From assembly GCA_025963965.1 (NCBI GenBank), contig JAOPZS010000084.1, forward strand, positions 1 to 64,000: a stretch of 64,000 nt of DNA. Reading direction: 5' to 3'. Shown here piece after piece: positions 24,984-33,259 of the stretch. The notes under the pieces are model-generated. The model was given only the letters and a program-made list of their open reading frames with translations, was not told the origin of the DNA and ran no database searches. Each line of letters begins with the position of its first letter. Positions within the stretch are counted from its first letter, which is position 1. Source of the stretch: Solirubrobacterales bacterium (GTDB lineage: Bacteria; Actinomycetota; Thermoleophilia; Solirubrobacterales; Solirubrobacteraceae). A program made the translations under genes and the position numbers.

Positions 24984-26917
24984 ACGAGCCGAGTGAGCAA
25001 CCCCGGCTTTGCCTGCTCGCCCGAGCCGAGGATAAGGACGTGTCCTGCCGTGTAATCTGCCTCCGGCACGAGGTTGAGATGGGCCGCAGCCTTGCGGTAG
25101 TTGTTGAGCGTGAATAGGTCGGCCCGGAGATCGGTAAGCGCCTCGAAGTTGGTCTCGGCCTCTGTTTCGACCAGGGCTCGAATCTGATGGTCCTCGGGCC
25201 GCTTCGGCTTTACGCACCACTTGAGGCACATCGCCGCGGTGCCGAGCGTGATCGGCCTGCGCAGGATGTCGCCCGCCCCAGTTGCAACTCGGTCAAACAA
25301 CGCTTCCGGTCCGCACAGTATCCTCTCGCATGCGGCAGATAGCCCAAGGAGAGGACCGGAGAGGTCGGCCCCCGGCGGCGCTGAGGCGCCAAAGTAGTAC
25401 GCGGTTGCGACTATCGTGCTCAACTCGTCGTCCAACCGGGGCCACGTTTCAGGTATCAACTGACTAAGGATGTGACGGTAGGGCTCTAGCGTATTTGCAG
25501 GCAGGTGTGACGCTCGGACTAGGAGGTCGCTCACGGCCTTCTCCTGGACTGCTGCGACCTGTCCCTCGTCGAGATCCTGCTCGCTGTCAGCTGGCTGGGC
25601 GAACGCGGTCTCGTCGGAGCGACGCAGCATTTCCATGACCATGTCAGCGATCCTGTCGAAGCCGAGCTCGTGGTCGGCGCTGGCCGGGCCGACACCAACC
25701 GAGAGCATTTGTCCGTCGCCGCCGTCCACGAAGGTCTCGACGACCGTACTTGCGACGTTGTAGTAGACAATCGCGCCACGTCGCGCCGCAGGGCTACCTG
25801 TGTTGTCAAAATATCCGAGGAGCTTGTACAGCTCCTCGGTCGGGTGGTGATCTCGCTGCCTGAGCTTTGCATCCACGTAAGCAAGCGATTCGCCCGAGCG
25901 TGCCGTAGAGATCACCACGGTGATGTCGGGTACGCCGTCGAATGGCGCTGGTGGTTCGCGACGCCGCCATACGGTTTGGCCGACGCCGCTGCTTAGGGCG
26001 CGTTGGAAGTGGACGGCCACGGTTGCAAGGCCCTGCTTCCAAAAAAAGGTCGGATTCGCCCCCCGGTCCCATAGGGGACGCGAGATCGCATGCCCCAATT
26101 TCGGGGCAAGAGCACGCTCCAGCCGGTCGAGCATCCAGATCTCGAAGAGCTTTGTATCGAAGCGCTCGTCGTAGAACGACCACTCAACGTCCGATGTCTC
26201 AGGAAGTCCTTGCGGATCAAAGTTCCGCACCCAATCCACGAGCGCGCCGTACGGCTCCGGCCGAGCCAGGTGCCCGCCAACGACGCGCGCTTCGACCGAA
26301 TCGAGGAGGGGTTCGAGGTGCCCCGCCCGCCATGCCGATTCAGCGCTAGCCCGCGCCTCCGCAAGGACGGGATGATTCAGCGTACGCGCGAGCGCGACCC
26401 GCCGCTCGCGCACCTCTCGACGCTCGGGCGAGTTCGGAGGTAGGACGAGATCCTCCGCAACATCGAGTTCACGGAGGATCCAGCCAGTCGCGTAGATGGC
26501 CAACACGTTCTCCGGGGTAACGTGCGATCGCTCCACGACAACTACGGGATACCGGCGCGGTGCCTCCCGCTTTCCCTGAGACCGGAGGTACCGCTGCACG
26601 TCGAGTCGTCCGCGCACCATGCCAACCGTTTCGTCCTCGACTCGGCGGTAGCGGAAGCTGAGGTCAGCACCGATCTCGCGGAGCAAGGTGTCGAGGCGTC
26701 GCGCTGCAGATAGAGCGATTCGGAGACGCAGCGAGCGTGCCACGAGGTCGTCGTCGCTCTCCCCGGTGGAAATATCTGCTCGGTGCTCGAGTTCCCAAGT
26801 CGGGGCATCCGCGAAGTACGTCCCGAGAAGGCGGATTGCGGCCTGCGTGGCGGCAGTACGAGCCTCCGGGCTAAGTTGCCCCGGAAGCACCGGTTCTTCA
26901 GCGGCGGTGAGGCTCAC
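24962..26917 (-). CDS. McrC-like PD-(D/E)XK restriction subunit
   Basis: A 651-aa protein matching the layout of McrC-type subunits and related DUF2357-like nucleases. There is a helical N-terminal region, then VEWSFYDERFDTKLFEIWML (about 245-264), a conserved block before the nuclease core, then GVPDITVV (Asp331) and YVDAKLRQRD (D349-A-K351), the PD-x(n)-DxK active site, followed by EELYKLLGYFD. The C-terminal 250 residues are helical and longer than in classic McrC (about 350 aa). Its ATG overlaps the stop of the McrB-like gene (ATGA). It should be the cutting subunit activated by the ATPase. The target (modified or foreign DNA) cannot be told. Confidence 0.8.
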   Translation of the reverse strand: MSLTAAEEPVLPGQLSPEARTAATQAAIRLLGTYFADAPTWELEHRADISTGESDDDLVARSLRLRIALSAARRLDTLLREIGADLSFRYRRVEDETVGMVRGRLDVQRYLRSQGKREAPRRYPVVVVERSHVTPENVLAIYATGWILRELDVAEDLVLPPNSPERREVRERRVALARTLNHPVLAEARASAESAWRAGHLEPLLDSVEARVVGGHLARPEPYGALVDWVRNFDPQGLPETSDVEWSFYDERFDTKLFEIWMLDRLERALAPKLGHAISRPLWDRGANPTFFWKQGLATVAVHFQRALSSGVGQTVWRRREPPAPFDGVPDITVVISTARSGESLAYVDAKLRQRDHHPTEELYKLLGYFDNTGSPAARRGAIVYYNVASTVVETFVDGGDGQMLSVGVGPASADHELGFDRIADMVMEMLRRSDETAFAQPADSEQDLDEGQVAAVQEKAVSDLLVRASHLPANTLEPYRHILSQLIPETWPRLDDELSTIVATAYYFGASAPPGADLSGPLLGLSAACERILCGPEALFDRVATGAGDILRRPITLGTAAMCLKWCVKPKRPEDHQIRALVETEAETNFEALTDLRADLFTLNNYRKAAAHLNLVPEADYTAGHVLILGSGEQAKPGLLTRLVQLAGVG

Positions 26918-28125
26918 CCGAACGAGGCCCGCTGGCTCCGCCGAACGCGCTGCAACGCGCTCTCACTGCGGGGCAAGTTGCCGGCCTCAGCAAGCCAAGC
27001 TTCAATCGCGTCCAGCTGCGTGCGAAGCAGACCACTGACCTGGGGAATCAGCGCGTCGCTCAACGCGAGGTCGAGAGCCTCAATCAAGTCCGCGGTGTCG
27101 CCTCGAGCAGACCTGACGATGATCTGCCGCATGACGTCGCCAGCCTGGGCGGTACCAATCGGCCAAGCGACGCTCTCGCCGTAGCGCAGAAATTCGATGA
27201 GGCTCTGCAGGTGGGCGGCAGCGCCTTTAATGTGCTCGTCATCTGCGAGTCGCTTGCTCTCGGACGGTTTCGCAGCGCCGTCGAGGTCCGGTCGATACGT
27301 CTCGACCCACCACGAAGCCGCTTGTACCGTTACCGCCACAATCTCGGCCGCCACTTGGTCCTGCTCCGGTACTCCGACATGGACGAACTGGAAGCGCCGT
27401 TGCAGTCCCTGGGATAGAGAGTAAACGTAGGCAGTGTCGACGGAGTTCAGTGTGCCGATAATGCGAAAGCGCTCCGGGATCCAGCACTCAAGAGTCTCGG
27501 GCGTATCCCCGAACCAGAGAGGGAGCCGACGGTGGGACGGGCCACCGCCCCGCCCGAGAACGGTGTAGAGCGGTCCGACTGCCTTATCGATCTCGGCCCG
27601 GTTGAACTCGTCGATGATCAGCCAGTGAGCCTGGTCGGGATTGGCTTTGTCGTCGTCTGCGTGAAGGTTGATCGCGTCGGCGCAGCGCAAGGCGGCTCGT
27701 GGTACGTGGCCGAGCCATGGCTTCAGTACCTCAGTGTCGTGCTCGCCTACGGCAGGCTGCAACCCGCCGATAACGTCAAACGTGCTCCAGTCCGCCGTGG
27801 CGGTCTCAGTGTCGTAGGAAGCGCGGAACGCGGCCGCGACAATCCCGGCGAGCGTCGTCTTGCCGGTCCCCGGTGGCCCTGCAAGAATGAGATGTCCACC
27901 GAGCAGCGACACCACCACCCGCTCAATTAGGGCCTGTGCGTCAGGAAGGAGAAGTCCGGCCTGATTGACGCCTGCTTCGACGTCGCGGACCAGGGCGTCG
28001 AGGTCCTCGACAATAAGCGGCTCATCCGCAATCACCCGAGCGGCGCGGTAGTCGTGCTCGCCGATGTGGTCCAGGTATTTGACTTGACCGGCGGCGCCGG
28101 CTGCTGACAGTGGATTGCTACTCAT
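26914..28125 (-). CDS. McrB-like AAA+ ATPase
   Basis: A 403-aa AAA+ ATPase of the McrB/MoxR-like kind. Walker A is GPPGTGKT (83-90), Walker B WLIIDEFNRAEIDK (168-181), and a sensor/arginine-finger region IIGTLNSVDTAYVYSLSQGL then QRRFQF follows. McrB proteins normally hydrolyse GTP and form rings that drive McrC; the nucleotide here is unknown. There is no N-terminal DNA-binding domain, which may be supplied by the preceding gene. Both ends are coupled: its ATG overlaps the stop of the upstream gene and its stop overlaps the ATG of the McrC-like gene (ATGA twice). The frame extends to 28182 but overlaps the upstream gene. Confidence 0.85.
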   Translation of the reverse strand: MSSNPLSAAGAAGQVKYLDHIGEHDYRAARVIADEPLIVEDLDALVRDVEAGVNQAGLLLPDAQALIERVVVSLLGGHLILAGPPGTGKTTLAGIVAAAFRASYDTETATADWSTFDVIGGLQPAVGEHDTEVLKPWLGHVPRAALRCADAINLHADDDKANPDQAHWLIIDEFNRAEIDKAVGPLYTVLGRGGGPSHRRLPLWFGDTPETLECWIPERFRIIGTLNSVDTAYVYSLSQGLQRRFQFVHVGVPEQDQVAAEIVAVTVQAASWWVETYRPDLDGAAKPSESKRLADDEHIKGAAAHLQSLIEFLRYGESVAWPIGTAQAGDVMRQIIVRSARGDTADLIEALDLALSDALIPQVSGLLRTQLDAIEAWLAEAGNLPRSESALQRVRRSQRASFG

Positions 28126-28940
28126 TCGAGCGCCTCGATCGTCGTTTTTGGTAGATCGTCCACGATGCCTACCCGCCGGCATCGGAACCGTATGAACCGA
28201 CGCGGATAGCCAGCCTTTGTCTTCTCTTCGACGGGTTCGAGAGATGCAATCCGCCAGAGCGCACGGTCTGAGACGCGCTTCCGGCTATCGAGAATCAGGA
28301 GGCGGTCTTTCTCGCGCAGCCAGCTCGTCGGCTGCGAGGCATGCACTTTCCCGACGATCACGATGTTGTTCGCGTCGACCGTGGTCACGCTCACCGGAAC
28401 GATCGCCGCAACCTTCGGATCGTGCAGCCCGTGGGCCCACTTGATGAAGTCGGCGACGTGCTGGGCATCAAAGCCAAGACGAGCGTCGTGGCGCTGGCCT
28501 TCAAGTATCGAGCCGTTCTTTCTGACCGCCCTGATGACCGCCCTCTTGGTGTGGACGCTTGAGGAGCCTCCCGTATAGCGCCTGGCCCAAGCGTCGAAAC
28601 CGACAAAGACTTCGTCGTCGCGGTGCCAGCCGATCCCGACGGTAACCCGCGATTTCTCGTCCATTAGCGGGCCGCCGTGCGCACGGGTCGTCTGGATTCT
28701 GAAGTCGTCCTTGCCGCGGCCGAAGCCCTCAAGCGTCAGGAACCAGGAGTAGATCAGCAGCTTCGTTAGGTGCGGTCCGATCCGAAGGTCGACCCGCGTG
28801 GGGTTCAACCCACCAGAATTCGACACTGCCTGGCGGAGATCCACGCTGTATCCAACCGCTTGGGCAGCATCGAGCAGCTTCGCGAGTGGTTCTCCGGATT
28901 TTCCGGTGGCAGTGCTTGGCGATCTCGGCGAGGCGGGCAC
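28122..28940 (-). CDS. Putative DNA-recognition protein of the McrBC-like operon
   Basis: A 272-aa protein with GFGRGKDDFRIQTTR, VGIGWHRDDEVFVGFDAWAR and GSSSVHTKRAVIRAV, a pattern I associate with proteins annotated as methylase-associated X1 domain and found beside restriction ATPases. The C-terminal 100 residues (VGKVHASQPTSWLREKDRLL) may be a separate domain. It is the first gene of the X-McrB-McrC operon and may supply DNA recognition, which is inference. The frame is open to 29231, but the upstream part is Arg/Pro-rich. The GTG at 28938-28940 has TAGTAT eight bases upstream, a leaderless pattern. Alternative: GTG 28979. Confidence 0.6.
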   Translation of the reverse strand: MPASPRSPSTATGKSGEPLAKLLDAAQAVGYSVDLRQAVSNSGGLNPTRVDLRIGPHLTKLLIYSWFLTLEGFGRGKDDFRIQTTRAHGGPLMDEKSRVTVGIGWHRDDEVFVGFDAWARRYTGGSSSVHTKRAVIRAVRKNGSILEGQRHDARLGFDAQHVADFIKWAHGLHDPKVAAIVPVSVTTVDANNIVIVGKVHASQPTSWLREKDRLLILDSRKRVSDRALWRIASLEPVEEKTKAGYPRRFIRFRCRRVGIVDDLPKTTIEALE

Positions 28941-29240
28941 GAGTGTGGATACTAGTCGGGACGTTACGTGCCTTTCCACGACGAGTTGTCCGGCCGGACC
29001 GCGTCCGGGCACCTCGGGCGCACGTATGCAGTTGAACGCTGGCGAGTCAGGCTGCCGCCTTGGCGGCGCGATCCGATTTGCCGGCCAAACTCGACTAGCT
29101 ACTCTTCCCGATCGCGGCGAACAGAGGTCTTCATTTCGCCGTGGGCACTGCGCGGTCTCGAGCGGACAGCGTTGCGGGGATTCGAAACTACGTTCGATTC
29201 CCACCGCGCCTTTCGTCGGAGTCGCCGTCATGATGGGTGG

Positions 29241-29712
29241 ATGAGCGAGCTTGAGCAGACACTCGTGCGAATCGCCAACGCCAGCGAGCGGATTGCAAGC
29301 GCCCTGGAGTCAGTCGCACGCACGCGGCTGGATAGCGGTCCGAAGCGGAGGCTGACCGTGGCCGGGTCGCTCAATGACAGCAGCGGCCTCGGTGCCGTCA
29401 ACTCACAACCACGGTACGCTCAACGCGATCATCCAAAACCTCGGCGACGCGGAGACCACGCTGCTCGAGCCAATCGCCGAAATCGGCAGTGTGAGAGCGT
29501 CAGGTCAGATCATCCAGCGCGGCGCCCAACCAGAGTCCGTCGGGGAGGTGCCCTCCGTGCCGAACGGGCCCGGGATCACCGTGACCTTCAAGCTTGAGGT
29601 CGCGGGTTCGAGACCCGTTCACCTTAGAAGAAACAGAAGCCATATTTGGCTCTGTGAAGCCTTATTCGGCGTTTCTCCTGAGCGCCGTTCGGCGGTCGAT
29701 CACGGACAATAG
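29241..29712 (+). pseudogene. Small hypothetical gene, probably frameshifted
   Basis: The frame from ATG 29241 begins plausibly (MSELEQTLVRIANASERIAS, then LESVARTRLDSG) but after about 29390 turns into Arg/Pro/His repeats. The +1 frame (29374-29712) continues with normal composition (LNAIIQNLGDAETTLLEPI, GQIIQRGAQPESVGEVPSVP, GITVTFKLEV). One frameshift would join them into a protein of about 150 aa that starts with a helix. No family is recognised. If the two are instead separate genes, each is very short. It is divergent from the McrBC-like operon, with a 300-bp gap holding that operon's promoter. Confidence 0.4.
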
Positions 29713-29781
29713 CGGCCCCCAAGGACACTGCTCTGCGGCAACCACACGGCAATATTGGTGGCCTTTCGCGGGGCCACCCCG

Positions 29782-30033
29782 ATGCCGATAACCGCTGCGA
29801 TCGTCGAGTCGCTGCCGTCGACCGAGGAGGCCGCGGAGACGTTCAGCCGAGTGCTCAGCTACAAGGCGCTGGCCGCCGGCGAGGAGCGAACCGACGAGCA
29901 GATTGGCGCCGCGCGCGAGGAATACAGCCGACTGAGGGCGGCCGCCACGGCCGCCGCCGTAGACCTCGAGGTCGCGACGGCCGCGGCTCAAACCTTGGAA
30001 GCCGAATACGGGTTCACAGAAGCCGACAGCTAG
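29782..30033 (+). CDS. Small helical hypothetical protein (83 aa)
   Basis: An 83-aa Ala/Glu-rich protein from ATG 29782, predicted almost fully helical (SLPSTEEAAETFSRVLSYKA; DEQIGAAREEYSRLRAAATA), ending EYGFTEADS. A coiled-coil or dimeric helix role is plausible. No family is recognised and there is no clear ribosome site. It lies among decayed genes on the same strand. Confidence 0.4.
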   Translation: MPITAAIVESLPSTEEAAETFSRVLSYKALAAGEERTDEQIGAAREEYSRLRAAATAAAVDLEVATAAAQTLEAEYGFTEADS

Positions 30034-30227
30034 GCCGGTAGATCCGGCGCCCAGTCCGGCGGGCCGCCAGCTAAGGGAGCGCCGCCGCAGCCGCGGAGCG
30101 ACCGCCTCACAAAGCGAAAAAGCCGAACACCGACCGCCGGCGGACGGATCTTTCGCCGCCCGAGTCGTCCCAGCTCATCTGGCGGGTCGTGGTGGACGCA
30201 GGCAACCACATCGGATGGAGGCAAAGA

Positions 30228-30570
30228 ATGTCCGCTCCGGATGTAAACCAGGTCGTTCTCGTCGGCCGGCTCACGAAGGACCCACATTCCCGACAACTCA
30301 AGGGCGGCGGCAGCGTCTGCGAGCTGCGCGTCGCCGTCAACGACCACCGGGAACGCGAAGCGCTGTTCATCGACATCGCAACGTTCGGCAACAGGCCGAC
30401 GCATGCGCCACCTACCTGAAGAAGGGCCCGCAGGTCGCCGTCGCCGGCCGCCTCGTCCGCGACGAGTAGCAAAACAAGGACGGCCAGCCCCGCTCCCGGT
30501 ACCTCGTGATCGGCAAGGTCTCCTTCGGCAACGACCGCAACGAGACCGGCCCGGGACCACACTTGACGGG
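30228..30570 (+). pseudogene. ssb: Broken single-stranded DNA-binding protein gene
   Basis: After GGAGG, ATG 30228 opens an SSB OB-fold: NQVVLVGRLTKDP, then CELRVAVNDH and EALFIDIATFGN. At about 30395 the frame shifts. The next piece (CATYLKKGPQVAVAGRLVRDE) is in another frame and ends at a TAG (30467-30469), where SSB normally has Trp. Readthrough would continue QNKDGQPRSRYLVIGKVSFG. One frameshift and one nonsense codon thus break an otherwise recognisable element-type SSB. It probably belonged to a conjugative or phage-like element. Confidence 0.75.
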
Positions 30571-30726
30571 CCGCTCCTCACCCCCGCCCAGGCCGCCGCG
30601 CTCCTCAACGTCAAGACCAGCTGGATCTGCGAAGCCACCCGCACCGGCAAACTCCCCTGCATCCGCCTCGGCCGACGCATCAGGTTCACGCGGGTCATGC
30701 TAGAAAAGTGGCTAGACGTCCGCTGA
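30562..30726 (+). CDS. Excisionase-type helix-turn-helix (HTH_17) fragment
   Basis: The last 54 residues of an open frame form a MerR/excisionase-type DNA-binding unit: LLTPAQAAALLNVKTSWICE, then GKLPCIRLGRRIRFTRVMLE and KWLDVR. This is the complete HTH_17 fold found in Xis proteins and in small element regulators. No ATG, GTG or TTG lies close upstream in this frame, and the preceding codons are out-of-frame SSB sequence, so the N-terminus may be lost or fused. A hairpin follows directly. Confidence 0.5.
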   Translation, partial: LDGPLLTPAQAAALLNVKTSWICEATRTGKLPCIRLGRRIRFTRVMLEKWLDVR

Positions 30727-30746
30727 AAACGCTTCGCGCTTTCAGC
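30722..30746 (+). terminator. Hairpin after the excisionase-type fragment
   Basis: GCTGAAAACGC and GCGCTTTCAGC pair in a stem of 11 positions with one mismatch and a TTC loop. It overlaps the stop codon of the HTH_17 fragment. It is terminator-like, without a U-tract. Confidence 0.5.
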
Positions 30747-30799
30747 AGTCCCGACGCTCCGCCCTGACGGGAACCGGCCAGGCACAATAGGATTCCGGT

Positions 30800-31501
30800 A
30801 TGTGGGGGCACCGCAAACAGCAGCGTCTGCCTGACCAGGAGCGTCGCGACACTGAGCGCCACGTCGAGGTGTTGAAGCGATTCGACAACCTAGAAACCTC
30901 GGGCCAGTGGCTGGCGAGGGCGGCTAACCGCAAGGCGGTGATCCTGGCAGCGATCGGAGTCGCCGCAGGCGGCATCATCGCGTTCGTGTTCGCGCAGGGG
31001 TCACCAGACGTGTCACCGAGCCAGATCGCATCTCCTGTCATACTTCCTGTCGCAGCGCCTCGGGTGGGTCAAGCGAAAGCGACACTCATCCTTAACCAAA
31101 CTCTACGCAGCTGGATCGACGCGGAACCAGGCTACATAAGCGAGGTAACGAGCGGAACTCGGCATGACATGACACCAGCAGAACAGAATGCTGGTCTGGA
31201 CTTGCGAGGAACCGTTGTGACGTTCGAACTGAATCTCTACGGGCCGCTGCGCACCGAATTTACGTTCCATCTCTACATGTTTAGGGCCAGGGACAACTGG
31301 CGTGTGCCCGACCACTACGTCAACCCATTTTCGAAACCGCCCGCCCGTGCAATTTTGCACGGACAAGCGCAGCCCTATACCTACGCGACGTGGGTTCCGG
31401 CGCCGCCCAGGCCCGGCAAGTATTACATCGAACTTCGCGTTTACGACAACGCACGGAATCTCCTCGGGCGCCCCGAAACTCGGCGCTTCTACGCAGCGTA
31501 G
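30800..31501 (+). CDS. Membrane-anchored hypothetical protein (233 aa)
   Basis: A 233-aa protein with a 45-residue charged cytoplasmic N-terminus, one membrane helix (AVILAAIGVAAGGIIAFVFA, residues about 46-65) and an exported domain of about 165 residues. The exported part looks beta-rich and Ig/CARDB-like (VTFELNLYGPLRTEFTFHLY, then GKYYIELRVYDNARNLLGRP). It follows TAGGAT at 30788-30793, six bases before the ATG, a leaderless start. No family is recognised. It may sense or bind something at the cell surface. Confidence 0.65.
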   Translation: MWGHRKQQRLPDQERRDTERHVEVLKRFDNLETSGQWLARAANRKAVILAAIGVAAGGIIAFVFAQGSPDVSPSQIASPVILPVAAPRVGQAKATLILNQTLRSWIDAEPGYISEVTSGTRHDMTPAEQNAGLDLRGTVVTFELNLYGPLRTEFTFHLYMFRARDNWRVPDHYVNPFSKPPARAILHGQAQPYTYATWVPAPPRPGKYYIELRVYDNARNLLGRPETRRFYAA

Positions 31502-31533
31502 GAGTCCAAAGCTGAGGCGTCTTTGGCCGCCAT

Positions 31534-32592
31534 CTATCCGCCGCGCGCCGAGCGCCGCCTAAGCGTGACGCATACCCACTTATGCCGTCGGGTAGGCAAA
31601 CAGATCGTCGTACCCGCAGCTGGCGGAGTACTGGGTTCCGTGCCGTGTTTTTTCATCGCGGGAACGCATGGGATAGTTGGAATTGGATGCGTTGCCGCCG
31701 TGACCGACTGGTACGCAACGGACGTCATTTCGCTTTCCGTTTTGTTCGGACACGACGTATCTTGTCGCGGCGTGAGGGGCGCGACGCCAGGTTCCACCAG
31801 GAGTCCGCCGCCCCCTGGCGGCCATACACCCGCCCGACAGAAGTGCGGGACGAGCCGTGGGGAGGACGTCGTCGCAAGCAGGCTGGGAGGCAGGTTGTCG
31901 ATGCAAGAAGAAACGGCGACAGACCGACCGTCGGGGGACCAGTCCGGCCGAAGACCATGCTCTGGGTCGTCGGTGACGCTGGCATCCGCGGAACTCACGA
32001 GACTGACACTGACGCGGCGGGTCAGCAACGGGCTGCCCTGGGCGTGCACGACGTCGAGTTCGTGGGTAAAGAGTCTCGTTCGTTCGTCCAAGAAGCGGCC
32101 GGGGCTCACTTTCTCGAACGCTAGCCGTCCGCGAGAGCTCCATGCAGGGGTCTCGACGCCTCTCGCGCGAACCACCAGCCGCACTTTGGCCCCAGGCGAG
32201 GAGCCGGCGACGAACAGCCCTTCCGGTCGAGTGAACGCAAGTCTATTTCCATCGGGTGAGAACACGGGCTGCCGACCGGTCGTTATGTAGCGCAGAGACG
32301 AGCCGTCACTTTTGATGACGAAGATCGATACGCCGGTACCAACTCCGCGTTGAAACGCGACGGTGTTGCCGTCTGGCGAGAAGCTCGGGAACGCGTCGGT
32401 GTGATCGCTCGTAAGTTGCATCTCGTTCGAGGTGGCCGGATCGACTATCCATAGACCTTCGTTGGTCGTGTAAGCGATGACGCCGTCAGCGCCCGGGAAT
32501 GATGCCCACGCTGCGGGCTGCGAAAGCAGCGCGACGATGACGAGGGCAAGCGCTGATACCCACACCACTGGGCGGCGAAAAACTTGAGCCAC
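31534..32592 (-). CDS. Secreted TolB/PD40-type beta-propeller protein, C-terminus probably frameshifted
   Basis: The GTG at 32590-32592 follows AGGGAG by seven bases. The product (about 352 aa) begins with a signal peptide (VVWVSALALVIVALLSQPAA) and then has PD40/WD40-like blades: FPSFSPDGNTVAFQ, PVFSPDGNRLAF, RPDWSPDGRSVA. After the last blade, around nt 31930, the sequence becomes Pro/Thr/Arg-rich and the propeller is incomplete. Protein-like pieces continue in other frames (GRVYGRQ; RTKRKA), so one or two frameshifts near the 3' end are likely. It would be an exported propeller, perhaps for binding. It is not the essential TolB of the Tol-Pal system. Confidence 0.6.
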   Translation of the reverse strand: MAQVFRRPVVWVSALALVIVALLSQPAAWASFPGADGVIAYTTNEGLWIVDPATSNEMQLTSDHTDAFPSFSPDGNTVAFQRGVGTGVSIFVIKSDGSSLRYITTGRQPVFSPDGNRLAFTRPEGLFVAGSSPGAKVRLVVRARGVETPAWSSRGRLAFEKVSPGRFLDERTRLFTHELDVVHAQGSPLLTRRVSVSLVSSADASVTDDPEHGLRPDWSPDGRSVAVSSCIDNLPPSLLATTSSPRLVPHFCRAGVWPPGGGGLLVEPGVAPLTPRQDTSCPNKTESEMTSVAYQSVTAATHPIPTIPCVPAMKKHGTEPSTPPAAGTTICLPTRRHKWVCVTLRRRSARGG

Positions 32593-32859
32593 GGAAACAC
32601 TCCCTTTCGTTCCGTTATTCAAGATACAGGAACTCGGGCGGGTACTCTCAGGAACCCTCCGGGCGATCGGGCCTGAACGCGGAGGAATCGCCCCGCGGCG
32701 AACGGCCGCCCTGGCGCCCTCTAGCTCCGGCCCGGATCTGCAGGGTCTCGGCTCGGGGCCCGCCTGCGGCTTGGCGTGGCGTAGCGTTTCGGCGGCCTTG
32801 GCGATCATCACGGGCTTGTCTCACTCCCGTCCCACGGTGAGGCGTGTCGTGCGGTCCAT

Positions 32860-33219
32860 GTGATCGCAGTGAGCGGCAGTCGCGTTCTTGCCCTCGACGA
32901 GACCGCGATCAGCGGCTTCATGCAGACCAACGGCTGGCGCTTCGGCTGGACATGGCGAGCAACCGATGGTTCAGGCACGCCGATCACCCTGGTCGATGAG
33001 ATTTCAGGTCAGGCGCCCACCGTCATCCGCAGGCGAGAGTGGACTTTCCGTTTCGACTCCACTCCGTTCATGTTGATCGGGGAGCAGATCGTTCGCGGCG
33101 CCAACTTCGCCGGCGAGCAATCACCCGACGAGAACGAGATCGGAGCCCGCGAGCTGGCGCGGACCTTTGGCTGGTTGATACCCACACCGGACGAAAGCCT
33201 CGCCGAGTACCAGAGCTAG
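32860..33219 (+). CDS. Hypothetical protein (119 aa), intact paralogue of the remnant at 16106
   Basis: A GTG-started 119-aa cytoplasmic protein, beta-rich in its first half (FMQTNGWRFGWTWRATDGSG, then TFRFDSTPFMLIGEQIVRGA) with an acidic C-terminal helix. No family is recognised. A decayed copy lies at 16106-16330, so the gene type is carried more than once in this island, which suggests mobility with the element. The 267 bp upstream are shared with the divergent propeller gene. Confidence 0.55.
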   Translation: MIAVSGSRVLALDETAISGFMQTNGWRFGWTWRATDGSGTPITLVDEISGQAPTVIRRREWTFRFDSTPFMLIGEQIVRGANFAGEQSPDENEIGARELARTFGWLIPTPDESLAEYQS

Positions 33220-33259
33220 CTCAGCCTCTTGCGCCGCCCCGTCGGTCAGAATCGGTGCC

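Noticed and set aside
29602-29618. tRNA T-arm-like string (GCGGGTTCGAGACCCGT) that might be a third kind of att fragment
   Set aside because: No acceptor or anticodon arm fits around it and no second copy was seen. It can be explained by chance within a coding frame.
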